Position numbers and translations under genes: made by a program | The notes under the pieces: generated by a model | Told to the model about the DNA's origin: nothing | What the model saw: only the letters and a program-made list of their open reading frames with translations | Databases searched by the model: none | Assembly: GCA_002407855.1 (NCBI GenBank) | Contig: DHPF01000012.1 | Coordinates: 62,001-126,000 of the forward strand | Direction: 5' to 3' | Length of the DNA stretch: 64,000 nt | Source: Bacteroidales bacterium UBA5371 | GTDB lineage: Bacteria; Bacteroidota; Bacteroidia; Bacteroidales; P3 | In this document: positions 8,652 to 18,240 of the stretch, piece by piece | Layout of the letters: each line of letters begins with the position of its first letter | How positions within the stretch are numbered: the first letter of the stretch is position 1

Positions 8652-10484
8652 TTGAATACAAAATCAATAGTATTTCTTTCCATTCTATTTTTATTTGTCC
8701 CTCTTATTACAAATGCTCAACAAAATAAAGAGGAGAGAAGTACAATTGATATTGATACCGGTTTGGTTTATACGCGTTATACAAATCTTCCCATTAATAA
8801 TAAACCTCTTAAATCAATAGATAAATCTCTTTCTGGCGTAAGGCATACCAATGCAATCTATAAAATAGAAGAAATGTTCTATCAGCAACTTTCAACCGAA
8901 GGTTCACCACATAAACCACTTCTTGTTAAATTGCCTGAAAGCCTATCCTTAAACTATCAACCCAACCTCTACGATGCCGTGAGGTTTACCAAAGAAAATA
9001 TCAAGTTCTATAATGTTTATAAGCCTTATTCTGAATTGCGTTATTCCAACAACCTTTCATCTTCACGCTATTTCTCAGTAGTTCATGGACAAAACATATA
9101 TAAAAACCTACAAGTAGGCTTTCAATACGATTTGAACTACACCAACGGAGCATTTGATAAAAGTCAGGTGATGAACCAATTCTTTAACGCAACAGCACGT
9201 TATAAAAACAAGACAGAAACCTATCAAGGCTATTTAGGATTTATAAGAAATAGGGCAATGCAAAGCGAAAGCGGAGGATTAAAATCAGACTCTTCCTTCA
9301 GAGTTCAGCAATATAGCTCATTGTCTGCATATCCTATGAATATAAGTTCTGCATTTTCCAAATACAAATCAAAAGAGGTTTTCCTGACACAAGAATTTGG
9401 CTTTGGGAAACTAATAAGTAAGAATAAATTTATTAACTCTCTTTCAGTTATACACGATATATCTTATATATCAAATGCAAGGATATACAATGATTTAAGC
9501 CAAACAGAAGGTTTTTATCAAAATACATACTTTGACTCTATTGCAACCCACGACTCCCTTTCAACAAGACATCTCCAAAACATAATATCTATAAGAAATA
9601 AACAAATAATTCCATTTGCAATAGGACTAAAACACGACTATGTGCTTTTTGCAGATACCCTAAACCAAGAAAAGAGTTCTCTCTTTTCTCCATTCCTTGA
9701 ATTAGGATTAGATATAAAATCCTTTAAATTAAACTTTGATTATGAATTTATTATATCCGATTCACGCTATAATAAAGACTATAATATGGGAGCAAGGCTC
9801 GATTTTAAAGATTTCTATGCTAAGCTAAGACTAATGGAAAAAAGTGTGGATTATTTTTATACCAAATACACCACAAACAACTTTATTTGGAGTAATGATT
9901 TTGAGAAGACGCAGATGTTTAGTACTAATATAGGTTATAACCTAAAAGATAAACTAATAATCAATTTAGCTTACTACACTATGGAGAATCTGGCATATAT
10001 AGACCAAAACCTTACGCCAAAAGTTTCAAATAGTCCAACACATATCTATCAAGCATCACTACTTCATAATATAAAGCTATGGGTATTTAGACTAAATGGT
10101 GTTATGTCTTTGCAAAAACTCTCTTCCGAAGAAGCAATAAGAGTGCCACTGTTTCAAGCCAAACAAGGAATAAGCGTTAATTTCAAAATGTTTAAGAAGA
10201 AACTTGACACAGAAATAGGGTTTGATTTCAGGTATAATACATCATATTTTGCAGATAGATATATGCCAGCAATGGGAGCCTTTGTTCATCAAGACCAAGT
10301 AAAGATAGGCAATTATCTATTTGCAGATTTCTTTATTCAAGCACAATTGGATAGAGTCAAATTCTTTATTACCCTAACACATCCCTATGCAGGACTATTT
10401 GGTAACGAATATTACCTAACTCCACATTACCCAGCTGAAAAACTAAATTTAAGATTTGGAATTGCTTGGAGGTTTTTTGATTGA
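8652..10484 (+). CDS. Putative outer-membrane porin (Porin_10-like)
   Basis: This 610-residue protein has a signal peptide (cleaved near TNAQ) and a mature part dominated by alternating aromatic/polar beta-strands ending in an aromatic residue, as expected for an outer-membrane beta-barrel. Size and pattern resemble the Bacteroidota putative porin family (Porin_10). The start is TTG: no ATG occurs before residue 76, and only the TTG preserves the signal peptide. The start lies one base after the trxB stop. The family call rests on overall pattern, not on a diagnostic motif. Confidence 0.65.
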   Translation: MNTKSIVFLSILFLFVPLITNAQQNKEERSTIDIDTGLVYTRYTNLPINNKPLKSIDKSLSGVRHTNAIYKIEEMFYQQLSTEGSPHKPLLVKLPESLSLNYQPNLYDAVRFTKENIKFYNVYKPYSELRYSNNLSSSRYFSVVHGQNIYKNLQVGFQYDLNYTNGAFDKSQVMNQFFNATARYKNKTETYQGYLGFIRNRAMQSESGGLKSDSSFRVQQYSSLSAYPMNISSAFSKYKSKEVFLTQEFGFGKLISKNKFINSLSVIHDISYISNARIYNDLSQTEGFYQNTYFDSIATHDSLSTRHLQNIISIRNKQIIPFAIGLKHDYVLFADTLNQEKSSLFSPFLELGLDIKSFKLNFDYEFIISDSRYNKDYNMGARLDFKDFYAKLRLMEKSVDYFYTKYTTNNFIWSNDFEKTQMFSTNIGYNLKDKLIINLAYYTMENLAYIDQNLTPKVSNSPTHIYQASLLHNIKLWVFRLNGVMSLQKLSSEEAIRVPLFQAKQGISVNFKMFKKKLDTEIGFDFRYNTSYFADRYMPAMGAFVHQDQVKIGNYLFADFFIQAQLDRVKFFITLTHPYAGLFGNEYYLTPHYPAEKLNLRFGIAWRFFD

Positions 10485-10591
10485 TTGATTATTGGATTTT
10501 AGTTTTCCCAATCAATAAAAATAATACAGGTTTACTTGTTTATTTTTTTTCTAAATAAAGTTTGAGAAAAACCATTCCTTATTTCAATAAA

Positions 10592-10654
10592 TTGAAATCA
10601 AGAGTTAATAAATTGAAATCAAGAAAGAATTTATTAGAATCAAGAGTTAGTAAT
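10592..10654 (+). repeat. 21-bp periodic intergenic array (copy 3)
   Basis: Three units in exact phase start at 10592, 10613 and 10634 (TTGAAATCAAGAGTTAAT and relatives), with a partial unit before them. They lie between convergent genes. One frame is open from a TTG at 10562 to a stop at 10657 (31 codons). Confidence 0.75.
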
Positions 10655-10684
10655 TAATTGTTAGATAGTAGTTTTTAGTATTAA

Positions 10685-11335
10685 TTATTGCATAAAGCAG
10701 TATTGAATCAGGTTGGCTCCCATCTGAAGAGCTTTTAAACGAGTTTGAGAAGAGTCGTTATGAACATCTTCATCTTCCCAGCCATCTCCCAAATCGCATT
10801 CGTAATCAAAGAAGCATACCAATCGTCCTTCCCAAAATAATCCATAACCTTTGGGAGCTTTGTTGTCGTGCTCGTGTATCTTTGGCAAACCATTAGGAAA
10901 TTTGAATTTTTGATTATATATGGGATGATTAAAAGGTATTTCCAAAAAGTCAAGTTCAGGGAATACTTTTTTCATTTGAGGTTCTATGAATTTACGTAAG
11001 CCATAATTGTCTGATATATGTAAGAAGCCTCCGCCAATAAGGTAGTTTCTTAGGTTTTCTGCTTCTTTTTCCGAAAATATAACATTACCATGTCCTGTAA
11101 GATGAGCAAAAGGGTAGAGGAAAATCTCCGAACTGCCAACGTCAATTGTGGAATAGTCAGGAGAAAGTGTTGTTTGAAGTTCTTTATTACAGAAATTGAT
11201 TAGGTTTTTCAATGCACTTGGGTTTGCATACCAATCGCCACCACCATTATACTTCAATAGGGCAATTGTATTCTTCTGTCCAAATGACATGATAGAAATC
11301 GCAATAAATAAAATGCTAATTAATGTTCTTTTCAT
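10685..11335 (-). CDS. DUF4159 family exported protein
   Basis: This 216-residue protein has a signal peptide cleaved near SFGQ, then a compact domain with the features of DUF4159: the WYANPSAL segment, YPFAHLTGHG, the LIGGGFLHISDNYG stretch and a late GLFWEGRLVCFFDYECDLGDGWED block. The fold of the family resembles glutamine amidotransferase-like domains, but I see no Cys-His-Glu triad. It follows rsmE with a 4-bp ATGA overlap, so translation is coupled. The function is unknown. Confidence 0.82.
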   Translation of the reverse strand: MKRTLISILFIAISIMSFGQKNTIALLKYNGGGDWYANPSALKNLINFCNKELQTTLSPDYSTIDVGSSEIFLYPFAHLTGHGNVIFSEKEAENLRNYLIGGGFLHISDNYGLRKFIEPQMKKVFPELDFLEIPFNHPIYNQKFKFPNGLPKIHEHDNKAPKGYGLFWEGRLVCFFDYECDLGDGWEDEDVHNDSSQTRLKALQMGANLIQYCFMQ

Positions 11336-12036
11336 TGGTTTAGTAGGTGTATGCTTTGAACAGCGTAAAGGGCAGCTGTTTCTGTTCTTAAACGCTGTTT
11401 GCCAAGTGTTATTTTGTGATAATTGTTTTTTAATGCCATTTCAACTTCTTTCTCACTAAAATCACCCTCCGGTCCAATAAGAATAAGTACACTTTCTTTT
11501 GGTTTATATGCTTGTTTAATAAACTTTCTATCGTCTTGTTGGCAATAACAAATTAATTTATTCTTTTCAGAAATTCCGCTTATGAATTGATTAAAAGTTG
11601 TTATGTTATTTAGCTTTGGAAGAAAAGCTTTAAGAGATTGTTTCATCGCTGAAATAAGTATTTTTTCTAATCTATCTTTGTTTATGGTCTTTCTTTCTGA
11701 ATTATCGCAGATTATAGGAGTTATTTCATCTATTCCCATTTCTGTGGCTTTTTCTAAAAACCATTCAACTCTTGCAATGTTTTTGGTTGGAGCAATTGCA
11801 ATATGCAAATAATAGTCTCTTTGTTCAAAATTGGTTTTTGTTTCAACTATTCTTACGCTACAAGCACGTGGAAGGGCTTCTATTATTTCGGCTTTATGTA
11901 AATTGCCTAAGCCATCAGTGATATGAATTATGTCGTTTTCCTTTAAGCGAAGAACTCTAACGCAATGCATAGATTCTTCTTTGTTTAAGGTATATGTTTG
12001 GCTTGGATTAATATCAGGGCAATAAAATAGTTGCAT
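11332..12036 (-). CDS. rsmE: 16S rRNA (uracil1498-N3)-methyltransferase
   Basis: This 234-residue SPOUT-fold enzyme methylates U1498 of 16S rRNA using S-adenosylmethionine. The C-terminal trefoil-knot cofactor site is clear: ILIGPEGDFSEKE followed by ITLGKQRLRTETAAL. The N-terminal PUA-like domain (LRLKENDIIHITDGLGN) is also present. Length matches the family. The stop overlaps the DUF4159 start by 4 bp. Upstream lies the terminator of the outer-membrane gene. No -7 box is obvious in front of it. Confidence 0.95.
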   Translation of the reverse strand: MQLFYCPDINPSQTYTLNKEESMHCVRVLRLKENDIIHITDGLGNLHKAEIIEALPRACSVRIVETKTNFEQRDYYLHIAIAPTKNIARVEWFLEKATEMGIDEITPIICDNSERKTINKDRLEKILISAMKQSLKAFLPKLNNITTFNQFISGISEKNKLICYCQQDDRKFIKQAYKPKESVLILIGPEGDFSEKEVEMALKNNYHKITLGKQRLRTETAALYAVQSIHLLNQ

Positions 12037-12073
12037 CTATACTTTGTTTTCTTTAAACTATGTGTTTACTTTT

Positions 12074-12106
12074 TTAAAAAAGAAAGGGCGAACTAAATCC
12101 GCCCTT
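12074..12106 (-). terminator. Terminator of the outer-membrane protein gene
   Basis: A 7-bp stem pairs AAGGGCG (12084-12090) with CGCCCTT (12100-12106) around a 9-nt loop. Read on the minus strand it is followed by a T-rich run (12074-12083), so it ends transcription of the gene at 12131-12877. Confidence 0.75.
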
Positions 12107-12130
12107 AATAATTTCACTTACTATAAATAT

Positions 12131-12877
12131 TTATAAGCTATAAACTACACCAATTGAAGCAAAAATGTTCATCATTCCAAAGGCTGGCATTTCGCCAATA
12201 GGATATTTCTTTTTAAGGTCTTTATTAATGCCGTCGAAATACATAAAAGGAGTTACGGCTTCAAATTTATGTCCCATAGTATAATCAACTCCCACCTGAC
12301 CTCTTAGTCTAAAATCTTGGTTAAGCTCATACATCATTCCAAAATATGCTTTTCCGCTTGGTAAAACGTGGGTTAGCCTCACTTCATTTTCGCCATTATA
12401 ATATGAGGTTATAAGTTCAGTGTATTTAAAGTCCTTTTCCCTAAGCATAAGTTGCACTCCAAGGTCAAGACCAAGGAAGTAATGCATTCTGTTCTTTGAT
12501 ATGTAAAAATTGTATGAAAGCATAATTGGAATTAAGTCAAAACTCTTGTATTTGTCAAAGTCAAGTAGGTAACTTGTTCCTATTGAGCTTTGTTTAATAC
12601 TCATTCCTGGGTAATGGAAATAACCTAAGTTTGCTCCGAGACCAGAAGCTGTGGTAACGTTACCTTTTTTCCTCCTTGTTTTGTACTGATAAGCTAAATT
12701 AAATCCATAGCCCCATGGGTTCAATTCTGCACTTGTTCCCATGTTCATTTTAGCTTCGGCATTGACCATTACAAAATACTCTGGCGGATTAGCCATATAT
12801 TTTCCTTTTCTCCAATCTTGTGAAAATGCACTGATAGTTACAATACTTATAAGAAAGAAAAATAAAATCTTTTTCAT
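12131..12877 (-). CDS. Outer-membrane beta-barrel protein, unknown function
   Basis: This 248-residue protein has a signal peptide cleaved near SAFSQ. Amphipathic strands rich in Tyr, Gly and Phe follow (GYGFNLAYQYKTR, SGLGANLGYFHYPG, HYFLGLDLGVQL), and it ends in a strand closing with VYSL. This suggests a small beta-barrel of roughly eight strands, as in other Bacteroidota outer-membrane proteins. It has its own promoter and terminator and is therefore monocistronic. No specific function can be assigned. Confidence 0.7.
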   Translation of the reverse strand: MKKILFFFLISIVTISAFSQDWRKGKYMANPPEYFVMVNAEAKMNMGTSAELNPWGYGFNLAYQYKTRRKKGNVTTASGLGANLGYFHYPGMSIKQSSIGTSYLLDFDKYKSFDLIPIMLSYNFYISKNRMHYFLGLDLGVQLMLREKDFKYTELITSYYNGENEVRLTHVLPSGKAYFGMMYELNQDFRLRGQVGVDYTMGHKFEAVTPFMYFDGINKDLKKKYPIGEMPAFGMMNIFASIGVVYSL

Positions 12878-12920
12878 ATCAAAATATGTTTAGGTTTAAA
12901 TTAATGTTAATTTTAAGTGC

Positions 12921-12928
12921 CAAAATTA
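12921..12928 (-). promoter_or_regulatory. Candidate -7 box for the gene at 12877
   Basis: It reads TAATTTTG on the minus strand, an exact TAnnTTTG match 44 bp before the start codon and divergent from the box at 12960. Confidence 0.5.
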
Positions 12929-12937
12929 CTAATAATA

Positions 12938-12967
12938 TTTGAAATTGCAAATTTTCTCTTATCTTTG
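12938..12967 (+). promoter_or_regulatory. Candidate promoter of the fabK-like operon
   Basis: TTTG at 12938-12941 and TATCTTTG at 12960-12967 are 18 bp apart, close to the Bacteroidota -33/-7 arrangement. The start codon is 22 bp downstream. Confidence 0.5.
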
Positions 12968-12988
12968 TGGCAAAAATAATGATTTTAT

Positions 12989-13942
12989 ATGAGTGTTAAT
13001 TTATGTAATATTCTAAATATTCAAAGTCCAATTGTCGCAGGAGGAATGATTTGGTGTAGCGGTTGGGAATTAGCTTCGGCAGTTAGTAATGAAGGAGGGC
13101 TTGGACTTATTGGTGCAGGCTCAATGAGTGCAGAGGTTCTAAAAGAACATATAATAAAATGTAAAAAAGCAACTAATAAAAGTTTTGGTGTCAATGTCCC
13201 TTTAATGAATGTTAATTCTCCAAAGCATATTCAAGTTATTATTGAAGAGAAAGTTCCTGTTGTATTTACTTCTGCTGGTAACCCATCACTATATACTAAA
13301 ACTTTAAAAGAAAATGGTATAAAGGTTGTTCACGTTATTGCTAATGAAAAATTTGCACTCAAAGCTCAGGAAGCTGGAGTTGATGCAATTGTTGCCGAAG
13401 GCTTTGAAGCAGGAGGGCACAATGGGAAAGAAGAAACTACTACATTAGTGCTGGTTAATGAAATAGTAAAGAAAGTTTCTATACCTGTAATTGCCGCAGG
13501 AGGAATTGCAACAGGGGAGCAGATTCTATCTGTTATGACTTTGGGAGCTCAAGGAGTTCAGATAGGAACTTTATTTGCCACAAGTAAAGAGTCCTCTGCA
13601 CATGAGAATTTTAAAAGAGCCATTATCAGTGCAAAAGAAGGTGATACAATGCTTTTTCTTAGAAAACTTTCTCCAACAAGATTACTCAAAGGAGGTTTTT
13701 TTGAGAAGATTAAAGAAGCAGAAGAAAGAGGTGCCTCTAAGGAAGAATTATTGGAGATAATAGGTATAGGTAAAACAAAGTTAGGAATGTTTGATGGTAA
13801 TTTAGATGAAGGAGAATTGGAAATTGGACAAGTGAGTATATCTATTGAAAAAGAGATGTCGGTAAAAGAAATATTTGAAAAGTTAAGAAAGGAATATTCT
13901 ATTGCAAAAATGAATATTCAAAATATTAGTGATACATTATAA
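12989..13942 (+). CDS. fabK: Enoyl-ACP reductase II / nitronate monooxygenase family flavoenzyme
   Basis: This 317-residue FMN-dependent TIM-barrel protein carries SPIVAGGM at the N-terminus, the FabK/NMO motif AEGFEAGGHNG with its histidine (about residue 150), and the phosphate-binding stretch VIAAGGIATGEQ followed by GAQGVQIGTLF. FabK reduces enoyl-ACP in fatty-acid elongation, whereas related nitronate monooxygenases oxidise nitroalkanes. The GGH motif and length favour FabK, but sequence alone does not separate the two with certainty. It is first in a tightly spaced plus-strand run; the next gene begins 26 bp later. Confidence 0.8.
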   Translation: MSVNLCNILNIQSPIVAGGMIWCSGWELASAVSNEGGLGLIGAGSMSAEVLKEHIIKCKKATNKSFGVNVPLMNVNSPKHIQVIIEEKVPVVFTSAGNPSLYTKTLKENGIKVVHVIANEKFALKAQEAGVDAIVAEGFEAGGHNGKEETTTLVLVNEIVKKVSIPVIAAGGIATGEQILSVMTLGAQGVQIGTLFATSKESSAHENFKRAIISAKEGDTMLFLRKLSPTRLLKGGFFEKIKEAEERGASKEELLEIIGIGKTKLGMFDGNLDEGELEIGQVSISIEKEMSVKEIFEKLRKEYSIAKMNIQNISDTL

Positions 13943-13968
13943 AGTATATTAAATAAAAAATAAATAGA

Positions 13969-16900
13969 ATGAATATTAAACCAGATTTTATATTTGAAAC
14001 GAGTTGGGAAGTTTGTAATAAGGTAGGAGGTATACATACAGTTATATCTACTAAAGCCAAAACCTTAGTGGAAAGACATAATGATAATTATATGGTTATT
14101 GGTCCTGATATCCTAAGAGATAAAGGACAGGTGTCTAATTTTGAAGAGGACATCTATATATTAAAAAGCTGGAAGGCTTATGCTGAATCCAAAGGATTGA
14201 GAATTAGGGTAGGAAGATGGAAAATCCAAGGAGAGCCTATTGCTATTTTAGTGGATTTTACAAGTTTCTTTTCTCAGAAAGATAAGTTGTTTGAAGATTT
14301 TTGGAAAGATTATGGTTTAGATAGTATAACAGGACAATGGGATTATGTTGAGCCAGTCTTGTTTGGTTATGCAGCAGCAAAAGTAATTGAAAGTTATTAC
14401 GAATATTATTTGTCTGCACAAGATAAGGTAATTACTCAATGGCACGAATGGATGACAGGTTCAGGTATTCTCTATTTAAAGAAATATTGTCCACAAATAG
14501 CAACAGTATTTACTACTCATGCAACAGTGCTTGGCCGTTCAATAGCAGGTAACAATCTTCCTTTATATTCGGACTTGCATCATTATGAACCTAATCAGAT
14601 AGCTAATGAATTTAATGTTAGAGCAAAGTTTTCGTTAGAGAAAATATCAGCAGAGAATGCTGATAGCTTTACCACTGTTAGCGAATTAACTAATAATGAA
14701 TGTAAACAATTCTTTCAGAAATCAGTAGATATTGTTACTCCAAACGGATTTGAACCTACATTTGTTCCAAATAATAGTAATTTTGACCAAAAGCGATTGA
14801 AGGCTCGTTCTAAGGTGATAGAGGTTACAGAAGCTTTAACCAATCAAAAAATAAATAACGATGCCATATTAATTATTAATAGTGGTCGTTATGAATTTAA
14901 AAATAAGGGGATAGATGTTTTTATTAATGTAATGGGAGAGCTTAATAAGAAGAATTTATCCCAACAAATTATTGCTGTTATTGCAGTTCCTGCACATAAT
15001 GTTGATGTTTATAAATCATTACTTGCTAAGATGGGAAATCCAGACTTTAATAATCCAACGCCCAATCAACATCTAACACATCATCTCTTTGATCCAGAAC
15101 GCGACCCTATAATAAAGACAATTACAGAAAATGGATTAAATAATTCCCCAGAAGATAATGTTAAAATAATGTTTATTCCTTCTTACTTAGATGGTAACGA
15201 TGGAATAATTAATTTAACTTATTTTGATTTCTTGATAGGGTTTGATATATCAATTTTCCCTTCCTATTATGAACCTTGGGGATATACGCCGATGGAGTCT
15301 ATGGCTTTCCACATTCCTTCAATAACTACTAATTTGGCTGGCTTTGGGCTTTGGATAAAAGATATGGTTAAAGATGTTAAAGGGGCTTTGGCTGTTGTGG
15401 AAAGGGCAGATGGTGAAAGCTCTCAAACTGTTAAGGATATTGTTTTAAAAATAGAAGAAACAATGTCTTTAAGTGAAGTTGAAAAAGAAGATTTAAGAAA
15501 TAAAGCTTTTGAAATATCTCAATCTACTTTATGGTCTAATTTAATTACATATTATGATAAAGCATATTGTATTGCACTTTCTAAATCGGAATGTAGAATA
15601 GAACAATATATACATAAGCAACCAATTAGACAAAGAATAATTCCAGTAACATCTTGGGGAGAAGAGCCAAGATGGAAAAAGATATTAGTTGCTCAATCCA
15701 TACCAGAAAGACTTGAAGGTTTAGAACGTCTAAGTCAAAATTTGTGGTGGACATGGAATGTTGAAGCAAGAGATATCTTTTATTTAATCAACGCTGAAAA
15801 GTTTGAACAGTTAAATCGAAGCCCAATACATTTGTTAGAGAGTCTTAGTAAACCAGAAATAGATAATTTATTGAAAGATGAAAACTTCCTTGCTAAATTA
15901 GATAAGGTTGTGGAAGAGTTTGATAGTTATATGGAAGAGGGAAAGCATAAAGAGGATGATTTGATAGCATATTTCTCAATGGAATTTGGAATACACGATA
16001 CCTTAAAAATATTTTCAGGAGGCTTGGGAATGTTAGCAGGAGACTATTTAAAGGAAGCATCAGATTCTAATAAGAATATGATAGGCATTGGACTGCTTTA
16101 TCGTTATGGGTATTTCTCTCAAAAGATAACACGCACAGGAGAACAAATCTCTCAAATGTTTCCTCAAAAGTTTTCTCATTTACCAATACAAGCAGTAAAG
16201 GATGAAAAAGGGAAATGGAAAAAGATTATTATTAATTTACCAGGTAGACCTGTTTATGCAAAGATATGGAGATGTGATGTAGGCAGAGTTCCTTTATACC
16301 TTTTAGATACTGACATTGAAGATAATCAAATTGAAGATAGAGCAATAACACATCAACTCTACGGAGGCGATTGGGAAAATAGATTAAAACAAGAAATACT
16401 ATTAGGAATAGGAGGAGTAAGAATGCTTAAAGAAATAGGATTAGAACCAACTATTTATCATTCAAACGAAGGTCATTCAGCCTTCAATTCTCTTGAAAGA
16501 ATACGCAATATGATGCATAATAACCAAATGGGATATGCACAAGCAAAAGAATTAGTATGTTCATCAACTCTTTTTACAACTCACACTCCTGTTCCAGCAG
16601 GGCATGATGTATTTAGCGAAGATTTAATTAGAGCGTATTTATCGCATTTTCCTGAAAGCATGGGCTTGTCGTGGGAAGAGTTTATTGGTTTAGGTAGAGT
16701 TAATAAAACAGATAGTAATGAGAAGTTCTCAATGAGTATTTTGGCACTTAATTTTTCTCAAGAAGTTAATGGAGTAAGCAGAATACACGGACGAGTAAGT
16801 AGAGAAATGTTTGCAGATTTATATAAAGGATATTTTCCTAGAGAGTTGCATATTGACTATGTTACTAACGGAGTCCATCAGCCAACATGGGTAGATAGGA

Positions 16901-18201
16901 AATGGAGTAAGTTATACGACAAAGTCTTCACAAAAGATTATATTAAAGACCAATCTAATCCAAAGTATTGGGAAAAGATATACGATGTAGAAGACAAGAT
17001 TGTATGGGATATGCACCAGAGCACCAAGAAGGATTTGTTAGATTTTATGATGGGAAGGCTTAAAAAAGAACTTGTCAATAGAGCAGAAGACCCTAAACTT
17101 TTTATTCAGATTAAAGACAGATTTAACCCTAAGTCGCTGACAATAGGTTTTGCACGAAGGTTCGCAACATATAAAAGAGCTCATCTGCTTTTTACTAACA
17201 TGGAAAGATTAGATAAATTAGTAAATGATGAAGAAAAGCCTGTTCAATTTATATTTGCAGGCAAGGCTCACCCAGCTGATAAAGCAGGACAAGACCTAAT
17301 AAAGAGAATAATTGAAGTCTCAAAAATGCCTCGTTTTATTGGAAAGATTATCTTTATTGAAAACTACGATATGTATGTTGCTAAATATTTGGTAAGGGGA
17401 GTTGATGTATGGTTAAATACTCCTACAAGACCACTTGAAGCATCAGGAACTTCAGGAGAGAAAGCCGTAATGAATGGCGTTGTTAATTTCTCTGTCTTAG
17501 ATGGATGGTGGGCAGAAGGCTATAAAGAAGGAGCAGGTTGGAGCTTAGCAGAGGAACAAATTTATGACTCGCACGAATACCAAAACGCCTATGATGCAGA
17601 AGTAATTTATGAAACAATAGAAGATAAGATAATACCAGCATACTATAACCAGGATGAAGAAGGAATGAGTAAGGAGTGGACAATGATAATAAAGAATACA
17701 ATAGCAAAGATTGCACCACACTTTACAATGAAACGCCAATTAGATGAATATTATAGTAAGTTTTACAACAAACTCATTCTTCGCACAAAAATGCTTAGAG
17801 AAAATAATGCACAAAAAGCACGTGATTATGCAGCGTGGAAACATAGAATGAGAAGACAATGGAATAAAATAGAATTAATAGATTTGCAACTTCCAGATTA
17901 CGAAAACCACAAACTACAAATGGAAGAACATTTTAAAATCAAACTAACACTCTATATTAACGATACAAATCCAGAATATTTGGGAGCAGAAGTCATAATT
18001 GCTAAGAAGGAAAATGATATTATAGATGATTATCATAGAATAATTCCGATGGAAATGTCAAACTATTCCCATAATAAATTGAGTTTTGAAATCCAAGTCT
18101 TACCATTTTCAGCCGGAGTTTACGATTATTCCATAAGAGTTTATCCAAAGCATCCTCTAATGCCACATAGAATGGATTTTCCTTTGGTTAAATGGATTTA
18201 A
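13969..18201 (+). CDS. Fused glycogen synthase (GT3) and alpha-glucan phosphorylase (GT35)
   Basis: This single 1410-residue frame joins two opposing enzymes. Residues 1 to about 550 form a GT3-type glycogen synthase: FETSWEVCNKVGGIHTV at the N-terminus and the E-x7-E motif in EPWGYTPMES. From about residue 570 a DUF3417-type region starts (ERLSQNLWWTWN), followed by the GT35 phosphorylase fold. The pyridoxal-phosphate lysine in EASGTSGEKAVMNG is Lys1165. A C-terminal beta-rich part (about 1300-1410) follows, as in bacterial alpha-glucan phosphorylases. Synthesis from nucleotide sugar and phosphorolysis to glucose-1-phosphate are thus made in 1:1 ratio. No stop or frameshift interrupts the fusion. 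Confidence 0.93.
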   Translation: MNIKPDFIFETSWEVCNKVGGIHTVISTKAKTLVERHNDNYMVIGPDILRDKGQVSNFEEDIYILKSWKAYAESKGLRIRVGRWKIQGEPIAILVDFTSFFSQKDKLFEDFWKDYGLDSITGQWDYVEPVLFGYAAAKVIESYYEYYLSAQDKVITQWHEWMTGSGILYLKKYCPQIATVFTTHATVLGRSIAGNNLPLYSDLHHYEPNQIANEFNVRAKFSLEKISAENADSFTTVSELTNNECKQFFQKSVDIVTPNGFEPTFVPNNSNFDQKRLKARSKVIEVTEALTNQKINNDAILIINSGRYEFKNKGIDVFINVMGELNKKNLSQQIIAVIAVPAHNVDVYKSLLAKMGNPDFNNPTPNQHLTHHLFDPERDPIIKTITENGLNNSPEDNVKIMFIPSYLDGNDGIINLTYFDFLIGFDISIFPSYYEPWGYTPMESMAFHIPSITTNLAGFGLWIKDMVKDVKGALAVVERADGESSQTVKDIVLKIEETMSLSEVEKEDLRNKAFEISQSTLWSNLITYYDKAYCIALSKSECRIEQYIHKQPIRQRIIPVTSWGEEPRWKKILVAQSIPERLEGLERLSQNLWWTWNVEARDIFYLINAEKFEQLNRSPIHLLESLSKPEIDNLLKDENFLAKLDKVVEEFDSYMEEGKHKEDDLIAYFSMEFGIHDTLKIFSGGLGMLAGDYLKEASDSNKNMIGIGLLYRYGYFSQKITRTGEQISQMFPQKFSHLPIQAVKDEKGKWKKIIINLPGRPVYAKIWRCDVGRVPLYLLDTDIEDNQIEDRAITHQLYGGDWENRLKQEILLGIGGVRMLKEIGLEPTIYHSNEGHSAFNSLERIRNMMHNNQMGYAQAKELVCSSTLFTTHTPVPAGHDVFSEDLIRAYLSHFPESMGLSWEEFIGLGRVNKTDSNEKFSMSILALNFSQEVNGVSRIHGRVSREMFADLYKGYFPRELHIDYVTNGVHQPTWVDRKWSKLYDKVFTKDYIKDQSNPKYWEKIYDVEDKIVWDMHQSTKKDLLDFMMGRLKKELVNRAEDPKLFIQIKDRFNPKSLTIGFARRFATYKRAHLLFTNMERLDKLVNDEEKPVQFIFAGKAHPADKAGQDLIKRIIEVSKMPRFIGKIIFIENYDMYVAKYLVRGVDVWLNTPTRPLEASGTSGEKAVMNGVVNFSVLDGWWAEGYKEGAGWSLAEEQIYDSHEYQNAYDAEVIYETIEDKIIPAYYNQDEEGMSKEWTMIIKNTIAKIAPHFTMKRQLDEYYSKFYNKLILRTKMLRENNAQKARDYAAWKHRMRRQWNKIELIDLQLPDYENHKLQMEEHFKIKLTLYINDTNPEYLGAEVIIAKKENDIIDDYHRIIPMEMSNYSHNKLSFEIQVLPFSAGVYDYSIRVYPKHPLMPHRMDFPLVKWI

Positions 18202-18240
18202 TAACAAATAAAAACTGCTCAAATACAAAAATCTTAATCA

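Noticed and set aside
10484..10516. Weak inverted repeat after the porin as a terminator
   Set aside because: The stem can pair only 5-7 bp in alternative registers with a long loop, and no T run follows.
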